Source: Algoriphagus antarcticus (GTDB taxonomy: Bacteria > Bacteroidota > Bacteroidia > Cytophagales > Cyclobacteriaceae). Taken from it: 64,000 nucleotides of DNA. The stretch is from contig NZ_MSSW01000002.1 of NCBI RefSeq assembly GCF_002150685.1, positions 62,001 through 126,000 of the forward strand. The letters are read 5' to 3'. Every line of letters starts with the position of its first letter. The first letter of the stretch is position 1. The notes under the pieces are model-generated. The model did not search any database. It was given only the letters and a program-made list of their open reading frames with translations, and had not been told where the DNA came from. Made by a program: the position numbers and the translations under genes. Positions 25,793 to 34,975 of the stretch are shown one piece after another.

Positions 25793-26503
25793 ATGGATTT
25801 TAGTACACAGCCTGTGCTTCAGGTAAACCAAGCGACGATCTTTCAGGGAATAGACCCTATTCTAACCAATGTGAACTTCTCCGTGGAGCAACACGAATTT
25901 GTGTTTCTTATCGGTAGAACAGGCAGTGGAAAAAGCTCCTTGTTAAAAACACTTTACGCCGATTTGGAGTTGAAAAGCGGAAGTGCAGAAGTAGCGGGAT
26001 TTAATCTGGAAAATATCAAGACTAAAGATATTCCATATTTAAGAAGAAAAATCGGGATTATTTTTCAGGATTTCCAACTCTTCAATGATCGCTCAGTAGC
26101 TGAAAATTTGGGTTTTGTCATGAGAGCAACTGGCTGGACTGATAAATCAAAAATAAATGACCGCATGGCTGAAGTTCTGCTTTTGGTGGGTCTGAACAAT
26201 GCATCAAGTAAAATGCCTCATCAGCTTTCAGGTGGGGAACAGCAGCGTGTGGTAATTGCGAGAGCTTTGCTCAATGAGCCTTCGATTTTACTTGCTGATG
26301 AGCCTACAGGAAATCTTGATCCAGACGTAGCTGATGGGATTTTCAAGCTTTTCCAAGAAATAAATAAAAAGGGAACTGCTATCTTGATGGCAACCCATAA
26401 TTATGATTTACTTCGTAAGTACCCATACCGAGTATTGAAATGTGAAAAGGGAGAGCTGCAGGATAGTCAAACACATGATGTGTCTTTTGGTTCTATATAT
26501 TAA
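25793..26503 (+). CDS. ftsE: FtsE-like ABC transporter ATPase
   Basis: 236 aa ATP-binding cassette protein. Walker A GRTGSGKSS (about residue 42), Q-loop FQDFQLF, signature LSGGEQQRV, Walker B ILLADEPTG and H-loop MATHNYD are all intact. The similarity pattern is that of FtsE, which with FtsX regulates peptidoglycan hydrolases at the septum; no ftsX is adjacent, so a LolD-type or other role cannot be excluded. Cytoplasmic face of the inner membrane. Confidence 0.82.
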   Translation: MDFSTQPVLQVNQATIFQGIDPILTNVNFSVEQHEFVFLIGRTGSGKSSLLKTLYADLELKSGSAEVAGFNLENIKTKDIPYLRRKIGIIFQDFQLFNDRSVAENLGFVMRATGWTDKSKINDRMAEVLLLVGLNNASSKMPHQLSGGEQQRVVIARALLNEPSILLADEPTGNLDPDVADGIFKLFQEINKKGTAILMATHNYDLLRKYPYRVLKCEKGELQDSQTHDVSFGSIY

Positions 26504-26570
26504 AATTTCGAGTTACTAATCCAACGCTTTTGCAAAATACTACGTTTGAAATTATCCAAACTTCCCAAAT

Positions 26571-27968
26571 ATGAAATCTACCCTACTCTCAAGAACTTTC
26601 TTCCTTGTAATCCTAAGCGGACTACTTTGGAGCTGTAACAAAGATGATGAAAAAGATCCTGTTGTGGAGCCCGAGCTTACACTAGAGGAAGAAATCAACA
26701 CATGGATTTACGATGTTATGGATGAAGTTTACTATTGGAGACTTAATCTTAGGACACCTATAGCAGCCAATTCGGATCCTACTGCTTATTTCAAGTCCCT
26801 ACTATTCACTCCTACAGACCGCTTTTCAGTAATTTATCCTGATTATCAAGAGTTGATCAATTCTCTAAGTGGTATTTCTTTGGATCCAGGATACGAGTTT
26901 AAATTATATAGAATTACTGATTCTAACGATATATATGCAGAGGTACTTTATGTGAAGAAAGATAGCCCTGCATCTTCAAAAGACCTAAAGCGTGGTGATG
27001 CGATAGTAGCTATAAACGGCACAAAGTTAACTGTAAGCAACTATCGGGATCTTCTAGGTCAAACGGAGGCCACTCACACAATTTCACCTCGAAGATATAA
27101 TGAGGAAGCTGGAGCATATCTTGCGATGGAAGACATTTCTATCACCCCCGTTGAATTCCCTGAAGACCCGAATTTCCTTGATACGGTGTATACAATCAAC
27201 AATCAAAAAATAGGGTATGTGGTTTATAATTTCTTCGCCCCAGGTACTGCCACAGACAATACCAAGTACGATAAGGAGATGGATGCAGTATTTGAAAAAC
27301 TGAAAGCCGAAAATATCAACAATTTAGTCTTGGATCTGAGGTACAATGGTGGTGGATATGTTTCTTCTGCAGTAAACCTTGCTAGTTTAATAGGCCCTGG
27401 CGTTACGAGTTCTGATATTTTCTCAAGAACAAAATACAATAACTTATTAGCTTCAGAAATTCCCGGCCTAAGCAGTGTGAAAACTGCGTTTTTGAACAAA
27501 TCTCAAAATCTGGGAACTACCCTAAGTGGCAATCGTATTTATGTTCTTACCTCTACTGGAACTGCATCTGCATCTGAGCTAATCATCAATGGGCTGAAAC
27601 CCTACATGGATGTATTCTTAATTGGTGATGTCACTTATGGGAAAAACGTGGGTTCAATAGCCATTGAAGATGAAGACAATCCAGATAATGCGTATGGCCT
27701 GCTACCTATCGTGACTCAAAGTTTCAATAGCTTAGATCAATCTGACTACAGCACTGGCTTTACACCAAATATTACTGTCAAAGAAAACACAGAGAGGCTA
27801 AGAACATTAGGAGATGTAACCGAAATCATGCTCAGAACTGCAATCGAGCAAATCACAGGTGAGCCATCATCAGGTAGATTTGTCAAACTCGACCGAGAAG
27901 TGATAGCTAATACACTGGACACTAAGATTAGAACTGGTAAGATGATAGAGTCTCCTATCATTAAATAA
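26571..27968 (+). CDS. S41 family peptidase lipoprotein
   Basis: 465 aa. Lipoprotein signal with Cys near residue 22 (LLWSC). After an N-terminal helical part (EEINTWIYDVMDEVYYW, 'C-terminal processing peptidase' N-domain), a PDZ-like domain (YVKKDSPASSKDLKRGDAIVAINGTKL, about 125-155) and the S41 protease domain follow. The catalytic Ser lies in STGTASASELI and the Lys in VTYGKNVGS, arranged as in tail-specific proteases. Substrates unknown. A TACGTTTG box at 26541 may be its -7 promoter. Confidence 0.88.
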   Translation: MKSTLLSRTFFLVILSGLLWSCNKDDEKDPVVEPELTLEEEINTWIYDVMDEVYYWRLNLRTPIAANSDPTAYFKSLLFTPTDRFSVIYPDYQELINSLSGISLDPGYEFKLYRITDSNDIYAEVLYVKKDSPASSKDLKRGDAIVAINGTKLTVSNYRDLLGQTEATHTISPRRYNEEAGAYLAMEDISITPVEFPEDPNFLDTVYTINNQKIGYVVYNFFAPGTATDNTKYDKEMDAVFEKLKAENINNLVLDLRYNGGGYVSSAVNLASLIGPGVTSSDIFSRTKYNNLLASEIPGLSSVKTAFLNKSQNLGTTLSGNRIYVLTSTGTASASELIINGLKPYMDVFLIGDVTYGKNVGSIAIEDEDNPDNAYGLLPIVTQSFNSLDQSDYSTGFTPNITVKENTERLRTLGDVTEIMLRTAIEQITGEPSSGRFVKLDREVIANTLDTKIRTGKMIESPIIK

Positions 27969-27970
27969 TC

Positions 27971-27997
27971 AAAAAGCCCCTAAATTAGGGGCTTTTT
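27971..27997 (+). terminator. terminator after S41 peptidase
   Basis: Perfect hairpin: AAAAAGCCCCTAA pairs with TTAGGGGCTTTTT around a short loop. Confidence 0.85.
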
Positions 27998-28075
27998 CTA
28001 TGCTTACTCATTATCAAATTGTTAAGTTTCTGATTTCAAAATGCTTGCTTTAGAATTACTGTTAAATTTGTGCCC

Positions 28076-28291
28076 ATGGAAACCGCAGCAAGCTTCATCC
28101 TTATATTATCTGTTTACTTTTTGGGTTGCCTAGCACTGGTGCAAGGGGTAGTTAGACCTAACAGAAAACTGGTGCTAGAAGCCAATCACAAGAAAGCACA
28201 ATGGGTCACGAATTACCCAAAAATCATTTCCCTGAGCTTTGGCATCTCTTTACTCACCACATTGATTGCATACTACTTATTTCTTAGCTGA
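28076..28291 (+). CDS. small membrane protein
   Basis: 71 aa from the ATG at 28076 (a GTG at 28070 is also in frame). Two membrane segments, residues about 4-25 (ASFILILSVYFLGCLALVQGV) and 48-70 (ISLSFGISLLTTLIAYYLFL), joined by a basic loop. A TAAATTTG box (28063-28070) ends right before the ATG, so the mRNA may be leaderless, but there is no well-spaced -33. Function unknown. Confidence 0.6.
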   Translation: METAASFILILSVYFLGCLALVQGVVRPNRKLVLEANHKKAQWVTNYPKIISLSFGISLLTTLIAYYLFLS

Positions 28292-28315
28292 AAAAAAAAC
28301 ATACTTGACAGAAGC

Positions 28316-28351
28316 AAAAAGGGCTTCCAATTCATTTTGGCAGCCCTTTTT
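28316..28351. terminator. bidirectional terminator
   Basis: AAAAAGGGCTTCCAA (28316-28330) pairs with TTGGCAGCCCTTTTT (28337-28351), with T/A runs on both sides. It separates the small membrane protein from the convergent TonB receptor gene. Confidence 0.8.
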
Positions 28352-28368
28352 GTATTGATAGCTTTCAA

Positions 28369-31137
28369 CTAATCGAATAAGTCAAATTTCAACCCAAAGT
28401 TGAATCGAGCACTGTAATATTCTGCTTGCATTGTTCTGGATTTGATTCCCTGATAATATCTCAAAGGCTGATTAGTCAGATTATTCCCTTCGAAAAACAC
28501 ACGCCATTTAGGAGTGATCGCATAGGAAGCATTGACGTCTAGAAATGCTTGCTTGTCGTAATAGCGGTCTTCAAAGCTATCGCCTCCTAATTCGTCCAAG
28601 TAATCAGAAGCATAATTCAAGGAAACACGGATCACCAATCGCGTATTTTCGTAGGACAAAGACGCGTTAAACATATTATCAGCTGTGCCTGGCAGCTCAA
28701 TATCATCCTCATCTCTATCTTCAATGCCTGTGGTAGAAGAATTGGTATAGGTATAGTTCAGATAAACTCCAATTCCCTTCCAAATCTGACGCTGAATGGA
28801 TGCTTCTAAACCGTATATTTTAGCAGTTCCCCCGTTTTCTGGACGGGAAAATTGAAGATCAGACCCAAACTGTGGATCACTATATCCCTGTGAGGTGATA
28901 GTATAGACGAAGTCGTCAATATCTTTATAAAAACCACCTAGGGACATAAGTCCCACATTATCGAAATACTGCTCTGCCATCAAGTCAAAATTCATAGCTG
29001 TAGCAGGCTTTAGATTAGGGTTTCCTCTCGACAGTTCCTCATCTTCTGGACTTAACTCCGCATAAGGAACTAAGTCAAAATAATTTGGCCTGGCAATAGT
29101 ATTAGTCCAGGCAAATCTCAAAACACTGTTTGGATTCATGTTATACTTCAAATGTACCCCAGGCATGAAATTAGTATAACTCTGATCGCCTTCAGCTGAA
29201 GAAATTTCTTCATTGTCTATATCAAAGATATTTCCTATATAGTCAATAGAAGTATGTTCTATTCGTACACCGGCAATAGCAGAGAATTTATCTGAAAATT
29301 GATGATCTGCCATTACGTAGCCTCCGGAAATAGTTTCTTTCGCTGTATAATTACCCGGCGCATATTCCTCAGGAATATCACTTTCCTCAAATAGATTGGA
29401 ATTTTTGAAATCTAACCCTCCCAAATACGCTGGAGTCATAAATGTACCAACTTGATATTGAGAACCTACCAGGAAGCTCGCATCGGAATAATTTTCATTT
29501 GGCACATTTGCAAGAGTTTCACCAAAAGCTTCCTCATCTAGCGGCTCGTACTCATAGAAGTTATTGTCTCTCTCTTTGTCTTTTCCACGATACCTCACCC
29601 CGAACTGGAAAATCCCTTTGGGACTGTATGGTAATTTGAAATCCAGTTTCCCATTCAGGTCGCGGTCAAACGTGTAGCCATATTGTTCTGACAATCCATT
29701 GAATGCAATTGCAAGGTTATCGGCAGGATTTGTTAGATAGGCAAATGGTTTCTCAGGATCTGAAACATCTAATGTCACATCCTGGCCAGAGGATCTAAAT
29801 GAAGTATATCGCTCAAATGGTCTTTCTTCTGATGCTTTTGCATAAGTGAGAGACCAATCCATTTTCAAATTATTGAACAAATGACTACCGCCTAAAGTCG
29901 TGTTATAAACTCGTTGATCCTCAAGTCTGGCAGCTTTATTTCTATCGCTGTCTAAACCACCTTTCGTTTCATATTCCACGCGACCCTTGGTCAAATAATT
30001 CCCAGGGCTAACTTCTGTGAAATCCCCATCATCAAAAGAATCGTCCAGCTGACTAACCCGCATTCTAAACCTATTTTCCCAATCGTCTCGGTGGTTATAC
30101 ATTCCAGATAGAAATAGCTTGTGGCTATCATTGATAGCATAGTCAAAAGCGATAGTAGCAGATCGACGAACCCGCTGAACTTTATATTCTCTAATATCAA
30201 ATTCCTCAAGGGCAGCTCCATTATCATAATTTTTCCAAACCGCTTCAATATTGTCTGATCCAAAGAGGTGATTGTTATAAGAACCTGAAAAAATCACGCC
30301 CAATTTATCATCGAAAAAACGATTGCCAATGATCAAGCCACCAGTCCATATTGGTTTATTGGAAAGTAAATTTATACCAGAAGCCGCCGTTCCAGAAACA
30401 CGAAGAGCATTTGGAGCCTGGCGCGTCACCAAATTCACAGAGCCGCCAATGGCATCCGCATCCATGCTCGGAAGTACGGCTTTATTCACTTCTATGGTCT
30501 GAATCATGTCAGAAGGAATCAAATCCATCTGCACATTTCTGTTATCGCCCTCGGCAGATGGTAGTCTTTCACCATTCAGCGTCACTGAATTTAGCTGTGG
30601 AGCGAGGCCTCGGATAATAATATTTCGCGCTTCTCCTTGATCATTTTGCATGGTGATCCCTGGGACTCTTTTGAGCGCATCACCAATATTGGCATCCGGA
30701 AATCGCCCTATCTGATCAGAGGACACCACATTGGTGATATTAGCATTGTTCTTTTGCTGATTGAGCGCTTTTGCCTGTCCTTTTAACCGGTCGCCCATCA
30801 CTACAAATTCCAGACTCGCTATAGTCGTTTCATCCAATTTGAAATTCAAGATAGTTGTTTGTCCATCTTCTATAGTAGTTTCTTGTACAATAGAACCATA
30901 GCCCAAGTAGGAAACCTGAACTTCATATGAACCCTCAGGAAGATCCACGATGGAATAATCTCCCGTTTGGTTAGTGACGGTTCCCAAAGAGGTGTTTTTC
31001 AAAATCAAATTTGCCCCAGGCATAGAAAGGTTTTGTGCATCTATCACCCTACCTTTTAATACTCCTTGTGCCAATGCCTGATGGCTCAGACAAGAAAGAG
31101 CTATAAAGGTAATTGCGCTCAGTAACTGCTTTTTCAT
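28369..31137 (-). CDS. TonB-dependent receptor with carboxypeptidase-like N-domain
   Basis: 922 aa outer-membrane transporter. A signal peptide (residues 1-23, ALAQG) precedes a CarboxypepD_reg-like domain (GVLKGRVIDAQNLSMPGANLILKNTSLGTVTNQTGDYSI, 24-110), the plug domain (IGRFPDANIGDALKRVPGITMQNDQGEARNIIIRGL), and a 22-strand barrel ending in the aromatic terminal strand (FNFGLKFDLFD). Eighteen bases downstream of a phytase lipoprotein gene, so the pair is an operon. The receptor probably imports a phosphorylated or metal-bound compound released by the phytase; this is inference from gene order. Confidence 0.93.
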   Translation of the reverse strand: MKKQLLSAITFIALSCLSHQALAQGVLKGRVIDAQNLSMPGANLILKNTSLGTVTNQTGDYSIVDLPEGSYEVQVSYLGYGSIVQETTIEDGQTTILNFKLDETTIASLEFVVMGDRLKGQAKALNQQKNNANITNVVSSDQIGRFPDANIGDALKRVPGITMQNDQGEARNIIIRGLAPQLNSVTLNGERLPSAEGDNRNVQMDLIPSDMIQTIEVNKAVLPSMDADAIGGSVNLVTRQAPNALRVSGTAASGINLLSNKPIWTGGLIIGNRFFDDKLGVIFSGSYNNHLFGSDNIEAVWKNYDNGAALEEFDIREYKVQRVRRSATIAFDYAINDSHKLFLSGMYNHRDDWENRFRMRVSQLDDSFDDGDFTEVSPGNYLTKGRVEYETKGGLDSDRNKAARLEDQRVYNTTLGGSHLFNNLKMDWSLTYAKASEERPFERYTSFRSSGQDVTLDVSDPEKPFAYLTNPADNLAIAFNGLSEQYGYTFDRDLNGKLDFKLPYSPKGIFQFGVRYRGKDKERDNNFYEYEPLDEEAFGETLANVPNENYSDASFLVGSQYQVGTFMTPAYLGGLDFKNSNLFEESDIPEEYAPGNYTAKETISGGYVMADHQFSDKFSAIAGVRIEHTSIDYIGNIFDIDNEEISSAEGDQSYTNFMPGVHLKYNMNPNSVLRFAWTNTIARPNYFDLVPYAELSPEDEELSRGNPNLKPATAMNFDLMAEQYFDNVGLMSLGGFYKDIDDFVYTITSQGYSDPQFGSDLQFSRPENGGTAKIYGLEASIQRQIWKGIGVYLNYTYTNSSTTGIEDRDEDDIELPGTADNMFNASLSYENTRLVIRVSLNYASDYLDELGGDSFEDRYYDKQAFLDVNASYAITPKWRVFFEGNNLTNQPLRYYQGIKSRTMQAEYYSARFNFGLKFDLFD

Positions 31138-31155
31138 AATTATGAGGATTAATAA

Positions 31156-32241
31156 TTAGTTTTTTGATTTTAAAATGTCGCCCGCCATATCTTCCCAGCG
31201 ATAGATTTGGAAAGTCTTGTCTTCCGACATGGCTACAAAAAGTCCATGTGGAAAATCTGGCCCTAAAGCGGTGCTGATGGATTCTGATCCATCGCTTGAT
31301 GTGGTACTGGTAGCTATCTTGGTTATTAATGAGTGCTCATTTGGGTTTGTTGCACTTCCTTCTCTCGGAAATACATGAAAAAGATTTGACCCTTGATCAG
31401 ACACCAAAATATACCCTGTGCCATCATCAAACTTGTAAATCGAAATACCTTCGTGATCATCTGAGAATCCTTCCTGAGCAAAATGCGCTAGTTCTTCATT
31501 CCCCTTTTCTGGATCTGCATAGTATTTCCTCACTCCTACTCCTTCATCAGAATAATAGATGAACCCAAGCTCCGCATCGACAGCTATTGCCTCGATCTCC
31601 TTTTTTCCAGAATATGCTCCAAACTTCCTTACAAGATTCAATTTGATCTCTCCCTCTTGCCCCAAAATCTCATATTGCCATAAGTATGTCCCATCTATGG
31701 GACCACTCTTCCTGCCGGCGATGACAAAGTTTTTCGCTGTAGTTTTATCTTGAAAGAGAGCCACACCCATTAAATCTCTAAAGTCTGGGTACATTTCGCC
31801 CTGAAACACTTCGATTCCTCCGGAATTGATTTCTTTCATATCAGGAAGACTGAAAAATCTCAATTTAGATGTCATTCGCTCTCCAGTGACTGCAAAGTCT
31901 ACAATCCGATCACCCAGATCCAAACGGTAGCCCACATCCACATTGTTTGGACGCTGAATATCTCTTACGATCAGCGAGTCAATTGCATTTCCCTTCAGAT
32001 CGAATACATAAAGCGCTCCATCTGCATCTTTGTCCGTTCCGATTATAAGGCTTTTGGATGGATCTGTTGGATTTATCCAGATAGCAGGATCGTCTGTGTC
32101 ATGGATAACTGAATCAGATATATAAACTGGCTTAACCAGATTTTGCTGAATCATTTCTTCTTTTTGTTGGACTGTCTCACTACACGAAGTCGCTAAAATC
32201 CCCAGCGCAAACAGGCCATAAATTAGTCTACATTTTATCAT
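31156..32241 (-). CDS. beta-propeller phytase lipoprotein
   Basis: 361 aa. Lipoprotein signal with Cys near residue 20 (ILATSC). The mature protein matches the six-bladed 3-phytase family: HDTDDPAIWINPTDPSKSLIIGTDKDADGALYVFDLKG near residues 47-86, IDFAVTGERMTSKLRFF, and the late EGISIYKFDDGTGYILVSDQG. Such enzymes use Ca2+ to release phosphate from phytate. First gene of an operon with the TonB-dependent receptor downstream; the TPR/HTH regulator lies just upstream on the same strand. Confidence 0.92.
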   Translation of the reverse strand: MIKCRLIYGLFALGILATSCSETVQQKEEMIQQNLVKPVYISDSVIHDTDDPAIWINPTDPSKSLIIGTDKDADGALYVFDLKGNAIDSLIVRDIQRPNNVDVGYRLDLGDRIVDFAVTGERMTSKLRFFSLPDMKEINSGGIEVFQGEMYPDFRDLMGVALFQDKTTAKNFVIAGRKSGPIDGTYLWQYEILGQEGEIKLNLVRKFGAYSGKKEIEAIAVDAELGFIYYSDEGVGVRKYYADPEKGNEELAHFAQEGFSDDHEGISIYKFDDGTGYILVSDQGSNLFHVFPREGSATNPNEHSLITKIATSTTSSDGSESISTALGPDFPHGLFVAMSEDKTFQIYRWEDMAGDILKSKN

Positions 32242-32433
32242 AAGATTTGAATGGTTTTGATGCTACAATTTTAGCTTGAGTAGTAGGTTCTCACTACTAA
32301 TGGCTGTAATCAATTTGGCAACAATTGGAAAAGTGACCGTTAACAAAACCTAAACAGAATCCGAAAAAACAGTTTCAAAAATTTGATTTTCAGGTGATTA
32401 TGGAATGTTAAAAAGAGATTAACAAATTGTAAA

Positions 32434-34077
32434 TCATATACAAAGAAGATATTGCTGTAAGCTATCCCCTTTTTCCAAGTCCAATTTTTTACGAAGTCTA
32501 TACCTGGAAATCCGTAAGCTATCCATCGAAATCCCCAGTGAAGAAGCTATCTCTTTTGAATTCAGATTGAGTCGCATGAGACTGGCGAGCTTCATTTCTG
32601 CAGGTGTCAGCCCACCAGTACGCTGCTGAATATTGCTGAGGAAGTCCTGGTGTACTTTTTCAAAACTATGTTTAAAATCTTCCCAATCTGTATCATGAGA
32701 AAAATTGAAATCTATTTGCTTGATGAGATTTCTAATCTTTTTCTTCTGCTCTTTAGGATCTTCCTCCAAGATACTTTTCAACCTCACCAGAATATCTTCC
32801 ATCATTCGATTTTTATCGATCACATGTAATGTTTGTGCAGTGAGTGCTTTAGAATGAGCCTTATCTTCAGCTTCCATTTTTAATTCCAGCAATTGCATAT
32901 TCTGTTGTTCTGTGGCAATCAATTGTTCCTTCACCTGAAGTATTTCCTGATGACGCTGCAGCAACTCCTTATTACTTCTAATTTTCAACTTTTGGCGATT
33001 GAAAATCACCCAGCCCAATACGCACAGCAACCCCACCAAAAACACTAGAAGCCATTTTACGATAGAGTCGAAATCCCGCATTTGCTCAAGCTGATTGATC
33101 TGTTGATTTTTGGCATACAACCTATTCTGAACCTCTTGTATAGCCAATTGTCTAGCTGACTCTTCTGAATAAACCAAGTCACTCAACTGACGACTTTGCT
33201 CCAAAAACTTATATGCATTATCATAGTCTCTCATCTCTGCATATGCCTTGGATATATCTACAATCGCGCTTTTCTGCTGATATAAAAAACCAAGCCTTCT
33301 ACTCATCTCAGCTGCTTTTACAGAATAAAGCAAGCCTTCCTCTGGTTCCCTGGTTTTGCGAAGCACATCTCCAAGATTATTCAGGTTACCGATAATCCGA
33401 AGACTATCACCAAGTGCCGTATTCAGCTCAAATGCCTTATGAAAATTGAAATAAGCAGAATCATACTGCTCCAAATCTTCATAAATACTTCCAATATTTT
33501 CTCTGACAAATGCCAATTGACTCTTTAGGTTAAGCTCCTTAAAAATCAAAAGTGCTTCCCTTTGATTAGCCAAAGCTTTTGGGTAAGAGCCTATTTTTTC
33601 ATACATCCCACCTATAAAACTTTTTGTTTCAGCCTCACCTTCTGCATCATGAAGTTTTTGATAGATCGTCAATGCTGTTTCATGACGGAGAAGAGCGTCT
33701 TCTGGAGTCTTGATTTTGTAATAGACTTCCCCCAAAGCATTGTTAACCTCCGCCAAAAGGGAAGGCAATTCATTGTTTTGGAATATATGCTCCGCTTCAT
33801 AAAATGCCTCTGACGCAGGCTGAAATAGACCGAATTGCAAAAGAATCTGACCCCGGACCAATTGTGCTTTTCCTACTAAAGAATCAAACAAAGTAAGTTT
33901 ACTCTCTTCCAATACTTCTGTGGCAAGCAAAAAAGCTTTGTCAGGTTTACTCTTTGCTAACTTTTTTGCTGAATCAAGTTGGAAGTCAATATCCAATGGG
34001 CTTTGTGCCTGTGCAATAGGTGGAAAATACCCAATGAAAATAGCAGCAGAACATGTGAGTAGAATCAATCGCTTCAT
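32434..34077 (-). CDS. TPR protein with C-terminal HTH domain (LuxR-like regulator)
   Basis: 547 aa from the Met at 34077 (MKRLILLTC, better signal sequence than the upstream Met at 34101). Signal peptide, TPR repeats (about 30-290), one membrane segment (about 340-358, WLLVFLVGLLCVLGWVIF), a coiled coil, then a LuxR-like helix-turn-helix (GLTPAEMKLASLMRLNLNSKEIASSLGISMDSLRISRYRLRKKL, residues about 485-530). This architecture is a one-protein membrane sensor/transcription regulator common in Bacteroidota. 193 bases separate its end from the phytase start, consistent with regulation of that locus, but this is not demonstrated. Confidence 0.85.
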   Translation of the reverse strand: MKRLILLTCSAAIFIGYFPPIAQAQSPLDIDFQLDSAKKLAKSKPDKAFLLATEVLEESKLTLFDSLVGKAQLVRGQILLQFGLFQPASEAFYEAEHIFQNNELPSLLAEVNNALGEVYYKIKTPEDALLRHETALTIYQKLHDAEGEAETKSFIGGMYEKIGSYPKALANQREALLIFKELNLKSQLAFVRENIGSIYEDLEQYDSAYFNFHKAFELNTALGDSLRIIGNLNNLGDVLRKTREPEEGLLYSVKAAEMSRRLGFLYQQKSAIVDISKAYAEMRDYDNAYKFLEQSRQLSDLVYSEESARQLAIQEVQNRLYAKNQQINQLEQMRDFDSIVKWLLVFLVGLLCVLGWVIFNRQKLKIRSNKELLQRHQEILQVKEQLIATEQQNMQLLELKMEAEDKAHSKALTAQTLHVIDKNRMMEDILVRLKSILEEDPKEQKKKIRNLIKQIDFNFSHDTDWEDFKHSFEKVHQDFLSNIQQRTGGLTPAEMKLASLMRLNLNSKEIASSLGISMDSLRISRYRLRKKLDLEKGDSLQQYLLCI

Positions 34078-34198
34078 AATCAATGAAGTTCCGCGTATCA
34101 CAGGTAAAAAGCGTTAAGTAAAAGTTGTCTTTTGATTAAACTTCTCCTTGGATTAGGGTCTAGTTTGAAGAAAAAAACTGTATTCATTATGACAAAAA

Positions 34199-34221
34199 AA
34201 AACCGACATAAATGCCGGTTT
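34199..34221 (-). terminator. terminator of the TPR protein gene
   Basis: AAACCG...CGGTTT hairpin with a long T run on the minus strand (plus A run 34193-34202), about 20 bases after the stop at 34243. Confidence 0.75.
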
Positions 34222-34242
34222 CATAATCAGGGGTTGAGTTGA

Positions 34243-34953
34243 TCAATTTGTTTTTGCAAGGTTTTCTTTGGCAAGATCAAATTCAGGATCCAGAGAAATA
34301 GCTTCTTCGAAAGCAGCTTTCGCTTCAATCTTTGAACCTTGATCCAAATAGATCATTCCTTTTAGGTTCAACGCAGCAGCTTTCATACTAACTTCTTGCG
34401 TTTCAACCTGAGATTTTGGGAAACCTACTTTCTCATCAGGCTTGGCATTTTTCACCAGAATATTCATAGAGTTCAACGCCTCAGGATATTTCTTTAGGCT
34501 GTATTGGATAAAACCAGATTTATAAAGGCTGAAATTATCTCCACTAAGTAAATAAAGGCTTTCGAAATAGGGAAGAGACTTCTCCAGTGCTCCAACCTGC
34601 TCCAAGGAGTTAGCTGCAATCTCCAAAGATTGGATACTCTTGTCATTCACTTTTAATACTTCCATGGAAACCAATGCAGCAGACATCGATTGGCCAGCCT
34701 CGTAATAAACCGATCCCAACATCTCTACATATCGTAGATCTTCCGGATTTCTGACGATCAAGTTATAAAGTGACATTTTGGCAACACCTATATCATTGAA
34801 TCGTAAAGCCAGTTGATATGCGGCCTGATCTGAAGCATTCAATGTTTTCTTTAGTTTTGGATCGAGCTTAGCTACAGAAGCGGTGTCGGCAGTCTGGGCA
34901 ATTGTTGTGCTGGCACAAAGGGCCATAATCAGCATGAATAATACGTGCTTCAT
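34243..34953 (-). CDS. secreted TPR protein
   Basis: 236 aa. A signal peptide (1-19, ASTTIAQ) is followed by tandem TPR-like helices: AYQLALRFNDIGVAKMSLYNLIVRNPEDLRYVEMLGSVYYEAG, then EALNSMNILVKNA and the C-terminal LDQGSKIEAKAAFEEAISLDPEFDLAKENLAK. Periplasmic scaffold-type protein. It is 22 bases from the cca gene on the same strand, so probably in one operon with it. Precise role unknown. Confidence 0.8.
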   Translation of the reverse strand: MKHVLFMLIMALCASTTIAQTADTASVAKLDPKLKKTLNASDQAAYQLALRFNDIGVAKMSLYNLIVRNPEDLRYVEMLGSVYYEAGQSMSAALVSMEVLKVNDKSIQSLEIAANSLEQVGALEKSLPYFESLYLLSGDNFSLYKSGFIQYSLKKYPEALNSMNILVKNAKPDEKVGFPKSQVETQEVSMKAAALNLKGMIYLDQGSKIEAKAAFEEAISLDPEFDLAKENLAKTN

Positions 34954-34975
34954 TTGAATTGAATTTTGATTTAGT

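Noticed and set aside
28063-28070. TAAATTTG as a definite promoter
   Set aside because: No -33 box at 18-21 bases; kept only as a remark on a possible leaderless start.
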